Shown here: in pieces, positions 55,301-61,599 of the stretch
How the letters are laid out: every line of letters begins with the position of its first letter
Numbering within the stretch: the first letter of the stretch is position 1
Virus record (IMG/VR): IMGVR_UViG_3300020463_000007
Coordinates: 62,001 to 126,000 of that record
Strand: one strand, 5' to 3'
DNA from: a virus
DNA: 64,000 nt
The notes under the pieces: generated by a model
The model's database searches: none
What the model saw: only the letters and a program-made list of their open reading frames with translations
Told to the model about the DNA's origin: nothing
Translations under genes and position numbers: made by a program

Positions 55301-58300
55301 CTAGCTTTATTAAAGCAAGGCATAATGTTGGAGATTTAAATAAAAAAATAACATTTCAAAACGATAATTTACCTAGCTATGAAGAATATCTTAAAGAAGT
55401 CAAACCTTTTAAATCTAAGTTACGAGAATATATAAGTGATTATAATCAACTAAATGTATCTGCGAACTTAGTAACTGATTTTGATTTACCTCCAAGATGG
55501 GATGATACTAGGAAACAAATTGTTCCTCCAGCAGTAAAAGTAATAGATAACGCTATAGTAGGAACAGATACAGACCTAACAACATATCCTAACAAAAATT
55601 GGGTCGATAATTTAGCTTACAAAATTAAACGTATAGAAATATCCGATCCAGGCACAGGATACACACAAGCACCTGTAATTAATTTTGTAGGGGAAGATTT
55701 GTCAACTACGGAAACAGGTACTGGCGCAACAGCTATAGCTAGATTAGGACAAGGTGGAAAAATAGCATCTGTAGAAGTTATTAATCAGGGAACAGGATAT
55801 TTAAATCCGCCGACCATTGAAGTAAATGGATCTATTGCAGAAGGTGGAAGGCAAGCTAAATTGATTGCTGTGCTCGGTGACGGACTAGTCAGAGGCATGC
55901 ACACAACAATCAAATTTGATAGGATTACTGGAAAATTTGTTGTTACAAAACTAAGTGAATCACAAACATTTGCGGGTACAGGAAGTTCATATGTATTTGA
56001 TTTAATATTTCCAATGGATTTAAGAACAAATACTGTAGAAATTACGGTAGCTGGCGAACTAGCATTACAAAGTGAATATACATATGAAAATATAAAAGAT
56101 ATTTCAAAAGGTTATGATAGGTATTTTGGTAGAATTACATTTGTTAAACCACCGGCAAACAATACTTCTATTGTAATTAATTATAAGAAACCAATTGAGT
56201 ATTTAAGTGCATCGGATAGAGTGAGTTTAGCATACAATCCAGTTGCAGGACAATTTGGTAATGATTTGTCGCAAGTAATGGACGGTATAGATTACGGTGG
56301 AGTAGAAGTTAAAAGTTTTGAGTTTGGTGGAAATACAGGTTGGGACTCTGCGCCATGGTTTACTGACTCTTGGGACACATATGATACAACATATGAAGAT
56401 GAAGTATTCAAATTAGATGGCAGTACAATTAGTATTACTCTTAGTAAACCTCTTGAAAATGGAGTAGTGTACAATCTATATAGAAACGGAATTAGATTAG
56501 ATGATCCAAATTGGGCACCGGAACCAAATTATGACTCAACACTAATAAGAAATCCTAATGCAATAATGCAAAGCATTACAGGTGATGGTGTAACTACGGT
56601 AATAGAATTACAAGAGTATGAAGTACCTACACAAGCAGACGATGTAATTATTGTAAGAAAAGTAACAAGTGACGGTAGCTTTATTAATGACCCAGAAAGT
56701 TATGATACATCAATAAGTGGCGGCTCATTAGCATATAATTCTGCAACAGGTTTAAAAGCAGAAGATATTACTATTGACGGCGATGGGTTTGTGACGCCTA
56801 CAACAAGTAAAGGACCAGAAGAAATTATTCCTGGACAAGTTTTAGATGCAGTTGATATTTCAGTCTATGAAAGACCAGTAGGCGGAAGTAGTATAGTTGT
56901 TAATAGAAATCATACTGGCGATGGATCAACTAAATCTTTTGATATAGGTAAATCTCCTTTTACTGGTAGTTCATTGTTTGTAAAAGTTGATTCAGATATA
57001 ATGGAACCAACTACTGATGATTCAACATTAGGATACACAGTAAATTATAAAAATAAAACTGTTGACTTTGAAGTAGCGCCTACAGACGGAGCAAAAATTA
57101 ATTTGACTTTAGTTGAAGTTGCAGGCTTACAAATTTTAGATATAGACAGTTTTGTAAGTGATGGTAGTTCAAACTCTTTTGAAACAAATGTTCGTTGGAC
57201 AGATAATGTGCAAGGTATTGCTACAAGTAATGGAAAGAAACTAGATGCTGTGCTTACAAAAAGCACTGGAGAATATCCAAATAATGTAGAATTAGTCTTA
57301 GCTAGTCCATTACAGGCAGGCGATGTTGTAAGATTTGCATTGTTTATAGGAGATGGAAATGAAATAGATTCATTCAGTCAAGTAGTTGTAGACGACTTTA
57401 TTGCAACTACTCCACAAGGCAACGACACACTTAATTTAAGTCAGGCACCTTTCTCATATGGTCCTGCAGGTATACACACACTTGTACAAGTAGGCGACGA
57501 TATATTACATTCGGGATACAACCAAGAATTTACAGTATCTAATGACAGGGAATATAAGTTAGATCTTTGGCAAATACCTATTGCTTTAATACAAGCTGCA
57601 CAAGTGCAAGTTTATCTAAATGGTAGACAACTTACTTACACAGTAGATTGGACTTTTACATCTGCAGAAGCATTTGATAGTGATACTCCTTTAGATCAAC
57701 AAAAAGGGAATACTGTTAAACTTGCTGACGGCACAGGAGTTGCAGGCGACAAACTGCTTGTGTATATTATCACAGAAAGTCAATATAGATTTGGTTACTT
57801 TGAACAACAAGGAGATTCATCCTCTGTGTTTGTACCAACTCCTACTATATGTTCTTTCGAAGTTGATCGTCCAATTGGTACAAGAATGAGGGTATTCCAG
57901 TTTAGTAATAGTACTGCCCAGAAATTTTCAAGAGAATCTTACACAGTTCAAGAAAATACTCCTATCACAAAAGGAAGTGCAGATTATTATTTCTTAAATA
58001 ATTTACGTGCAGGCTTATTTAAATTAAGAAATCAAGCTGTTGATTCTAAATATGTTTGGGTAATTTTAAATAATAAATTACTAAAGGCAGATGTAGACTA
58101 TAGTGTAACACATGACAAAAATTTTGTAAAATTTGTAAGTCCTCTAAATCAAGGTGATAGAGTCGAAGTTTTACATTTTGGAAATCCAACTGTAATTACT
58201 AAATTTGGATTTAGGCAATTTAAAGACATGTTGAATAGAACACATTACAAGAGAATAGATGGTGATAAAAATTATATATTAGGAAAAGATTTAAAACCAT

Positions 58301-58932
58301 ATGATAAAGTTATAGAACTTGTTGATGCAAGTGGTATTACTAATCCAACTGTTGGTTCAGAATATCCTGGCATTATTTTTGTAAATGGCGAAAGAATTGA
58401 ATATAGACAAAAAGAAGGTAATTTGTTAAAACAATTACAAAGAGGTACTTTAGGTACAGGAGTAAATGATTTACATACAAGTGGCACTGAAGTTTACGAT
58501 CAAAGTATAGATGCTTCTATGCCATACAAAGATGAAACAATAAGTACAGTATTTACAGCAGACGGTACAAGTTCTACGTTTGAGTTAGATTTTACACCAG
58601 GAGCAGGCGGAGTAAACGAGTTTGATGTATTTGTAGCAGGACAACGTTTGAGAAAGAATTCAATATCTTCTTATAAGTTTGAAACTACAATAAATGGTGT
58701 AACAACAAGCAGTATAGCCCAAGATAGTCCAGAAGGTGATCAAACACTACCAGCACAATTTTCACTTACCGGTAGTACTTTATCTTTACTTAATGCTCCA
58801 GGAGAGAATCAAAAGGTTATTATTATTAGAAAACAAGGAAAAATATGGACAGATCCAGGTAAACCACTAAGTCAAGCAGATTCTGATATAGGCAGATTCT
58901 TACGAGCTACAAGTGTTGACTTACCTCGATAA
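43372..58932 (+). CDS. Giant baseplate/tail protein in the gp7 position (5186 aa)
   Basis: One uninterrupted 15.6-kb frame between gp6 and the gp8-position gene, so it occupies the place of T4 gp7 (1032 aa) but is five times longer. Start: MAYDNHQKDGNADPN; the N-terminal 150 residues (LPKYFRTVPNSKFLSSTIDQ, YYSWNPHIDWDKFINFREYY) look like a baseplate anchor. CBM-like modules of the W..YxxgDiV...g..Y type occur near residues 1540, 1790, 2275, 2350 and 2990. FG-GAP-type propeller blades (ANKSNTVLAVGSPDEDDGQV, ISQDGKYLVVGSP, ISSDGNMIAIGEP, FGIKVSFDGNILAITAKN) lie at about 2210-2345 and 3060-3355, split by an insert. DPGxGYxxxP motifs near 3720 and 4095 also occur in both minus-strand giants. Inference: a baseplate wedge extended into a host-contact protein. 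Confidence 0.85.
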   Translation: MAYDNHQKDGNADPNAKRKSEQHLPKYFRTVPNSKFLSSTIDQLIQPGTVEKLNGYYGRETAASFNKDDNYIGDFSDSRENYQFEPATVIKDNLGSVKFYKDYNDYMNQLVSYNSKVKDHSVTNKQEYYSWNPHIDWDKFINFREYYWLPSGPQTIDVRGQTTEVVSTYTVTLADNLDNFGYVFSPDGLTQNPTIKLFRGITYKFDINTPGLPFTIRTKRSLDDTFLLTNTTSNIDNQGTEEGVITFTPTDTTPDILYYVADNDIEAAGLIKVANIEESSAIDIDAEVLGKKTYTTGAGFDLSNGMKIKFIGEVTPEKYATGEYFVEGVGDKIVLINQNELTVPSAFVNDVSVNFDQQGFDRQPFDTAIGYPTVRDYMLINRSANDGNLWSRYNRWFHKSVIEQSASLNGQPVSVDESARAKRPIIEFNKGLKLFDFGTQTKTNVNLLDTHTQDVFSTIEGSTGYNIDGVDLIDGMRILFTADPDPLVNGRIFEVKFFKFDGPEIEIDQNIKQISLIEVADSKPITNEVVLVSQGNTYKGLMYYYNGTTWKQAQTKTKVNQPPLFDLFDENNKSFSDTTVYNSSSFKGNKIFSYKEGTIGTADNEVGVILSYRTITNVGDITFKFDLLTEFFEYLIGSQLYYKNTDIGFLQKYSAIASYTNLNAWQKAPTDSKQPVIRQYVFDNSTSIFDIDVYEDSAALADLSLTVFLNNELKLKDVDYEIGTSPNNLKTVKFLSPAWTSQTGLTVGDKVVLKTTSSAQKNDNGYYDFPSNLERNPLNNNLNEFTVGEVNNHVSSIVEDLSDFSGKFPGKSNLRDLGDVTKYGNRFVKHSSPLNLAMYSMLDKESNLISSMRFARREYSKFKRSFLQVAHDLGWEGPVKEHVDRIMADLNKDKINSMPFYFSDMVPQGSFTKTTHQIDDNTEEYFLLSKTFTLDTVSRDSVQVYLNSKQLVHNRDYTFNSEGFCRVTAPKTGGDLLDIYEYETTNGSYVPPTPTKLGLYPSYEPEVYIDNTVQINAPVSPSGAYKFYGVAGANQMGAGKLGWFWPLYATQSEAVAKDIEQGGAGAAHRHTFVGLNRTFYMPNTSSNHGTTEPEQNIDEWIEGAPVIQGHDGSKTVAYKDYRDTLLLELELRIFNNLKVKYDTNLFDIHDFQGGEYRKTDFDKSAVDSPMLSDFIQWTNLVDKDYTLHDFYNRTNTFTFNYESAASPSGTLMPGFWRGVYRDAYDTDRPHTHPWEMLGFSIKPTWWETQYGPAPYTKDNLVLWTDIQNGVVREPNKKIKILNKYKRTNLLDHIPVDENGNLISPNDSGYVQSFDSARLGQSFKFGHEAPVETAWRRSSEYPFSLITAWTLSQPSKVLATGFDRANQVKNLTNQIVYKTQNNQIRLSNLIFPNTHLDTTQTYTSGLINYIAGYMASSVVLSYTEYKNNIKNITNQIGFKVGGYTDKNKFKLILDSRTPLNEGNVFVPDENYNIFLNKSSPVQTISYSGLIIEKRPNGYKIKGYDNYTTAFKYFPHFERDRDPVITVGGTSEPYSEFEGGRTYTVGSIVENAGKFYRVTTQHIAGDTFDDSNFASLTKLPVQGGREIILRREFASFAPLELPYGTILSSIQDVCDFIQGYGKYLESLGFVFDNFRKSASVVDDWETATKEFAFWTLHNWSAGTLISLSPAANQLKFRSNYSVVDNIFEGFFGYTLLKVDGRKLTNDFVQVDRQNPNEFILRPKNTADGIFAIKLPLVQKEHVVLLDNKTVFNDTIYDPEPGYRQERIKVLGYRTTNWDGSLNIEGFVYDEAYIEDWQPNKDYFIGDIVKYKEFYYNANSKVPGTQSFVDKNWTRLDYKPESGLSPNFEYKTNQFADFYDLDSDNFDSEQQRLAQHLIGYQKRKYLENIINDDVSQYKFYQGFIQDKGTKNALTKLFDVLGSADKDSLEFYEEWAIKRGQYGSATGFDEVEYKLDENKFRLSPQPIELVKSITGEETDLVYRIQPYETYLKPKNYSHSPFPKKYVAPEQGFVKDSGYVNQEDVKFIVKDFDSILNIDFSNCNQGDLIWVGNDKLTWNIYRHDTTDFIVEKVTGGDTEFTVSLTSTPANIQPGDIFGVYDLISTTLDQADSTFANASTTKAAIGSFFKVKSVSLEKITFESPDKVDDVEDCKGRLSKLVSVRTDSLTKLNELAQKLASTKSKFWVDKADGDNWTVYEATQAFQKLQDISSGESIPNETFATSITANKSNTVLAVGSPDEDDGQVYIYTRGSASANFVLSQVITAPTDTAFSFKQFYTGVTYTIGELVKANNKFYTVAETHIGGVNFDVTKFTLLEKPPKLQKFGSAISISQDGKYLVVGSPNASNVKTKYKQDYNASTSYILDDIVNYNNKLWKATTSIVPQSVSIQFTSFGSVVQQIESVGNTTQSSEQIDVILTGKYPFTGINVDHVLVKLPKLMYAGLDINDQIKLKWNSKTIANQEQTTYTSKIPFPGGGMPELSSSFFSSTHQVQMKVDLILNINAFTNQPVAGDKVQTQTGSGTVAYSYEVGGSIGLYLNNITGSFDATDSLFLASGDFVGEYTTSAPSESIDVSSYYGGYVMITVPGGYNIFATTSDQAKGLVYQEAITDSSAPSNYYYNSRDFETTTVQSEDTLASYIETLTYQGLPGAGGATTPFLSPFYVIRAPKAITDTLSNGNTFKFFVPSLARYSSGIDNNPSNIGLSYAETNKELTVYDLWDGYIKFQFTKFNLFGEPFEPRIGDTVEDVTTGATAEITFYQRDALNATIFVKNVVGNFSNGSLFGNNAEIKFLGTPTDPSPIYQVDRVMGEIQRKSLGLSAEGIGKLIVVDSGANIQVPSTSAMTDTEYWFYQENTVAGVPVAANLPSAGNNDWINVYSIPAVSGATASDFENQGMYSVFGTGSTNRYGFLQSYIVPEAKEDFYLGSEIKVTKKNDLYRLFVHAGEDYTRFRDFRNLKKDLDDSTFQPGRTYFVKHGTDELGATWDWELAKDKRFQGTFSNLVSYQTDDVVYLDKGIFKANTNLSPGIFNGANWTQQTQPLDYLGYVPNNTEIVPIFDSADPSTVLDQGGLFNFGRIDVSDDGEVLIGLARYNALGKRQIVVYRNKNGNYQRHQSILADSFPAPLSAIDLDLWSTGNTLWGADIAISSDGNMIAIGEPFAEAQRDETDPSRIEIDQGRVFVMKKNTTTGFFELSQTLYTRGNEAVELFGIKVSFDGNILAITAKNADSSAKTTFDSVTGIPQTTWDNNFTTFAKKFVDTGVVHLYENIDDNLVYGQTLSYDDYRDSTQSVANIDATSSVRDFGMNMLATNGHVYVGLPLQTVAAGENGAIIDFRKEPTNNIWNEYSKPKDTVDVSKIKKVLLYNTKENKLISYIDYIDPVQGKIPGIAEQELSYKLHYDPAVYTTGTASVNTNKAEVWGEEQVGELWWDLSTAKFLNAYQGNTIYSVNNWNTQFTGNSIDVYEWTESNILPSEWNTISATTEGVTEGITGTTKYDDTVYSTKRVYDPIAQNFSTRYFYWVKGKITAPSIEGRKLSAFNVARYIDDPAGMGYRFLNFISPTSFVLHNCEGLLKDKEVALSIQYWTIENQDINIHNQYQLYTAGLDTSKPNADIERKWFDSLIGYDDAGRIVPDPNLSAKEKYGILNDPRQSWFLNKTEALKQVIDRANIVLKQNLIVDDKIITPLLSKEAVPLAAGNTYDLAVDTFQDLEFVGTAKVKQAVLTPVVVDGKIVRVTITDPGRGYKVVPAVEINGRYETPADITVTLNNVGAVTAVTVNSQGSGYDSTLTTLSVRRFAVLVRSDSTLSGKWSIYERNVNNTLWLRKRSQVFDVSLFWEYIDWYDVGYNEFTTINHLIESSYQLESLDDTTGDVIKIANVGTGGWLLLEKIDNADSIDYTINYKTIGRENGTIKFLPTLFNTAVGSGFDSASYDIKVYDVQPVKETRIILQSLRDNLFIDELAVEYNNLFLSSLKYVFAEQGLVDWAFKTSFIKARHNVGDLNKKITFQNDNLPSYEEYLKEVKPFKSKLREYISDYNQLNVSANLVTDFDLPPRWDDTRKQIVPPAVKVIDNAIVGTDTDLTTYPNKNWVDNLAYKIKRIEISDPGTGYTQAPVINFVGEDLSTTETGTGATAIARLGQGGKIASVEVINQGTGYLNPPTIEVNGSIAEGGRQAKLIAVLGDGLVRGMHTTIKFDRITGKFVVTKLSESQTFAGTGSSYVFDLIFPMDLRTNTVEITVAGELALQSEYTYENIKDISKGYDRYFGRITFVKPPANNTSIVINYKKPIEYLSASDRVSLAYNPVAGQFGNDLSQVMDGIDYGGVEVKSFEFGGNTGWDSAPWFTDSWDTYDTTYEDEVFKLDGSTISITLSKPLENGVVYNLYRNGIRLDDPNWAPEPNYDSTLIRNPNAIMQSITGDGVTTVIELQEYEVPTQADDVIIVRKVTSDGSFINDPESYDTSISGGSLAYNSATGLKAEDITIDGDGFVTPTTSKGPEEIIPGQVLDAVDISVYERPVGGSSIVVNRNHTGDGSTKSFDIGKSPFTGSSLFVKVDSDIMEPTTDDSTLGYTVNYKNKTVDFEVAPTDGAKINLTLVEVAGLQILDIDSFVSDGSSNSFETNVRWTDNVQGIATSNGKKLDAVLTKSTGEYPNNVELVLASPLQAGDVVRFALFIGDGNEIDSFSQVVVDDFIATTPQGNDTLNLSQAPFSYGPAGIHTLVQVGDDILHSGYNQEFTVSNDREYKLDLWQIPIALIQAAQVQVYLNGRQLTYTVDWTFTSAEAFDSDTPLDQQKGNTVKLADGTGVAGDKLLVYIITESQYRFGYFEQQGDSSSVFVPTPTICSFEVDRPIGTRMRVFQFSNSTAQKFSRESYTVQENTPITKGSADYYFLNNLRAGLFKLRNQAVDSKYVWVILNNKLLKADVDYSVTHDKNFVKFVSPLNQGDRVEVLHFGNPTVITKFGFRQFKDMLNRTHYKRIDGDKNYILGKDLKPYDKVIELVDASGITNPTVGSEYPGIIFVNGERIEYRQKEGNLLKQLQRGTLGTGVNDLHTSGTEVYDQSIDASMPYKDETISTVFTADGTSSTFELDFTPGAGGVNEFDVFVAGQRLRKNSISSYKFETTINGVTTSSIAQDSPEGDQTLPAQFSLTGSTLSLLNAPGENQKVIIIRKQGKIWTDPGKPLSQADSDIGRFLRATSVDLPR

Positions 58933-58935
58933 ATA
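58928..58935 (+). promoter_or_regulatory. T4-type late promoter, GATAAATA
   Basis: GATAAATA overlapping the end of the giant ORF, 20 bases before ATG 58955. The predicted transcript would start near 58941, after the alternative upstream ATG at 58913, so it decides the start of the next gene. Confidence 0.7.
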
Positions 58936-58954
58936 CAATGACAGGAAAAATAAT

Positions 58955-59569
58955 ATGACAGACAAATTACAGGATATGAGCGGAGTTTTAATACAAGGAC
59001 ACATAAAAATTCACGACCCAGAGTCTAATCATACGTTTGTAGATAAGCGTAATGCAATTCATTATGAAAATATGAGTTTAAGCCTAGCGGAAAGTATTGG
59101 TAACGGCGGATCAGGTTGGATATATGAAATGAGCTTTGGAAATGGCGGAACAAGTGTTGACCCAACTGGTATTATTACATATCTTACTCCTAACTCTACA
59201 GGCACTAATGCAAGTTTGTATAATCAAACGCATACAAAAGTAGTTGATGATAGAAGTGTTAACAATCTAGATCCTGTCAGAAATAAAATAGAAACTAGAC
59301 ACGTTAGTGGTACAAATTATACAGATGTATTAGTTACATGTTTACTTGATTATAGTGAGCCAAGCGGACAAGATGCATATGATACTGCAACAGACGGTTC
59401 AAGTCTATATGTGTTTGATGAACTAGGTCTAAAAGCATATTCAGCTGATGGAACAGGCAGATTACTTACACATGTAATATTTCATCCGGTGCAAAAATCA
59501 CTTAACAGATTAATTCAGATAGATTATACAGTTAGAGTACAAAGTTTAACTGGTTTTAATGAGGCGTAA
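58955..59569 (+). CDS. Baseplate wedge/fibre adaptor-like protein in the gp8 position (204 aa)
   Basis: Starts MTDKLQDMSGVLIQGHIKIH with AGGAAAA upstream; the start is set by the late promoter at 58928. Features: NAIHYENMSLSLAESIGNGG, GWIYEMSFGNGGTSVDPTGI, RHVSGTNYTDVLVTCLLDYS, LYVFDELGLKAYSADGTGRL and a final QIDYTVRVQSLTGFN. The 'fdElGL....G.LlthviF.p..ks....i.i.y.vrv' ending is common to phage fibre-adaptor and wedge proteins, including T4 gp8. By order (gp6, giant gp7-like, this gene) it is the best gp8 candidate, but it is shorter than T4 gp8 (334 aa) and I cannot prove homology by eye. Confidence 0.6.
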   Translation: MTDKLQDMSGVLIQGHIKIHDPESNHTFVDKRNAIHYENMSLSLAESIGNGGSGWIYEMSFGNGGTSVDPTGIITYLTPNSTGTNASLYNQTHTKVVDDRSVNNLDPVRNKIETRHVSGTNYTDVLVTCLLDYSEPSGQDAYDTATDGSSLYVFDELGLKAYSADGTGRLLTHVIFHPVQKSLNRLIQIDYTVRVQSLTGFNEA

Positions 59570-59574
59570 AATAA

Positions 59575-61599
59575 ATGGCATATACTATATCATATACAGA
59601 CGCCGCTAACAAAGGTACAATAGTTTTAGAAGATAATACTTTAAACACTTCTACTTCTTTACAAATTCCAGGTAGAAACACTACTGCATATGGATCAGCT
59701 ATTGCAACAAATTTTTTACATTTATTAGAAAATTTTGCGTTCAATACTGCACCAACTAATGGTGTAGAAGGCCAGTTATGGTATGATAACACAGCAGGGT
59801 CTGAGACTTTAAAAGTTTATGATGGAACCAACTGGGTATCAGCAGCCGGAATTAAAAAAGCAGTTTCTTCACCAGACGTTTCTGCATCACAGTTAGGTGA
59901 CTTATGGGTTGATACAGATAACCAACAGTTGTATCTGTTTTCAGGATCTGGTTGGGTTTTAATTGGGCCTGAATTTAGTGATGGGTTATCTACAGGTGTT
60001 ACACCTGCAACAATAGTAGGCACAGATAATGTGTCATATACTGTTATTCAATTAGATGTCTTATCTAAGCCTGCTGCAATTATCTCAACTAGTGCGTTTA
60101 CTCCAAAAACAGCTATATTAGGGTTTACTACAATTCAACCTGGTGTAAATTTGAGTTCAGTAGACATCACTGGTGCAGGAAATTTAAAATATATAGGAAC
60201 AAGTGAAAAAGCTGAAAGTTTAGTAGTATCAGGATCTCCTGTAGCTGCCGCAAACTTTTTAAGAGCTGATGTAATAAGCACAACAAATTATCCTATCAAT
60301 ATTCAAAATAATACAGGAATAAATTATGGTTTGAATGCAGAATTAAATATCGGCATTGAAGGTAGTGCAGGAGTTATACAGCATCAGATCGAAGGTTCAA
60401 ACATAGACATAAGAGTTAAAAATAATGGAATATTAACAACAGTATTGAGAGTAGATTCTAATTTAAGAGTAGGTATTAATAATACAGCACCAGACGAAGC
60501 ATTAGATATTACAGGCAATTTAAAAGCTAGTGGCACAGCCGCTATAGATTCAACTACACAAAGTGAAACAATAGGAACAGGAGCTATTGTAACTAAAGGT
60601 GGTGCGGGTATTGCAAAAAATATATATGCTGGCGGAACTTTAAATGTTGCAGGTACCAGCACACTAAAAGATATTATGCCAGTTGCTCATAATTCATATA
60701 ACCTAGGTACAGATGCTATCAAATGGAAAAACATACATTCAGTTAGTTTTACAGGTAACTTGGTTGGTAACGTAAGTGGTACTGTATCAGGTAGAGCAGG
60801 TTCTGCTGATAAATTAACTTCAGCTACAACCTTCCAATTAGCAGGTGATGTTACTGCCGCAGCTTTTACTTTTGATGGTCAATCAGGAGGCACTACTAAA
60901 ACTTTTAATGCAACAATAAGTAACACAATTATTGGTGGTAAAAGTGCAACAGTTAGTTCACAAGCAGATGATGAGTTTTTATTAAACAGGGTCACTGGCG
61001 CAACAGGATTAGCAAAAATTACAAGAGCAAATTTATTTTCTTCAGTGGCAACAAACCCTGCAGGCGTAATGATGGCTTATGGCGGTAACACATCGCCACA
61101 AGATTGGTTAATGTGTGATGGAACTGAATATAGAATTTCAGATTACACATTATTGTTTGCGGCAATAGGATATAATTTTGGTGCAGAAGCATCAGTAACA
61201 ACAGGATTTTTTAAAGTTCCGGATTTAAGAGGTAGAACTACTGTTGGTAAAGATAACATGGGTGGTACTAGTGCGAATGTAATTACTGACGAATCAGCAG
61301 ATATTATGGGTTCACAAGACGGACAAGAAAATATAGACATACAAATTACTAACTTACCAGATCACAAACACGATTTACGTGGCGATGCATTAACACAGTT
61401 TTATGCAATCAACGATTTAGCGGCTCCAACCACAGATACAGGAGCATTTAGAGGAGATGGTCCTACAGCAACAAACGGTGGACAGTATTTGCCAAACAGT
61501 GGTGGAATTGAATCTGATTCAGCAGTTGGACAGCCTTTAAATTTAATGAATCCGCATTTAATTATAAATTATATAATTTATACTGGTAGGAGTACGTAA
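59575..61599 (+). CDS. Tail collar-domain protein, short tail fibre type (674 aa)
   Basis: N-terminal module (residues 1-150): YTDAANKGTIVLEDNTLNTS, SLQIPGRNTTAYGSAIATNF, HLLENFAFNTAPTNGVEGQL, then WYDNTAGSETLKVYDGTNW; it is repeated in the next two genes. The middle has fibre-shaft repeats (LRVGINNTAPDEALDITGNL). At about residues 490-560 comes a phage tail-collar domain: PAGVMMAYGG, DWLMCDGTEYRISDYTLLFA and FFKVPDLRGRTTVGKDNMGG. The C-terminus (NLMNPHLIINYIIYTGRS) matches collar-domain fibre tips. This is the T4 gp12/gp10-like arrangement: baseplate-attached short fibre with host-binding end. It is 5 bases after the gp8-position gene. Confidence 0.8.
   Translation: MAYTISYTDAANKGTIVLEDNTLNTSTSLQIPGRNTTAYGSAIATNFLHLLENFAFNTAPTNGVEGQLWYDNTAGSETLKVYDGTNWVSAAGIKKAVSSPDVSASQLGDLWVDTDNQQLYLFSGSGWVLIGPEFSDGLSTGVTPATIVGTDNVSYTVIQLDVLSKPAAIISTSAFTPKTAILGFTTIQPGVNLSSVDITGAGNLKYIGTSEKAESLVVSGSPVAAANFLRADVISTTNYPINIQNNTGINYGLNAELNIGIEGSAGVIQHQIEGSNIDIRVKNNGILTTVLRVDSNLRVGINNTAPDEALDITGNLKASGTAAIDSTTQSETIGTGAIVTKGGAGIAKNIYAGGTLNVAGTSTLKDIMPVAHNSYNLGTDAIKWKNIHSVSFTGNLVGNVSGTVSGRAGSADKLTSATTFQLAGDVTAAAFTFDGQSGGTTKTFNATISNTIIGGKSATVSSQADDEFLLNRVTGATGLAKITRANLFSSVATNPAGVMMAYGGNTSPQDWLMCDGTEYRISDYTLLFAAIGYNFGAEASVTTGFFKVPDLRGRTTVGKDNMGGTSANVITDESADIMGSQDGQENIDIQITNLPDHKHDLRGDALTQFYAINDLAAPTTDTGAFRGDGPTATNGGQYLPNSGGIESDSAVGQPLNLMNPHLIINYIIYTGRST

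Noticed and set aside
58913-58954. Upstream start for the gp8-position gene
   Set aside because: It lies before the late promoter at 58928-58935 and has no ribosome-binding site; ATG 58955 has AGGAAAA upstream.
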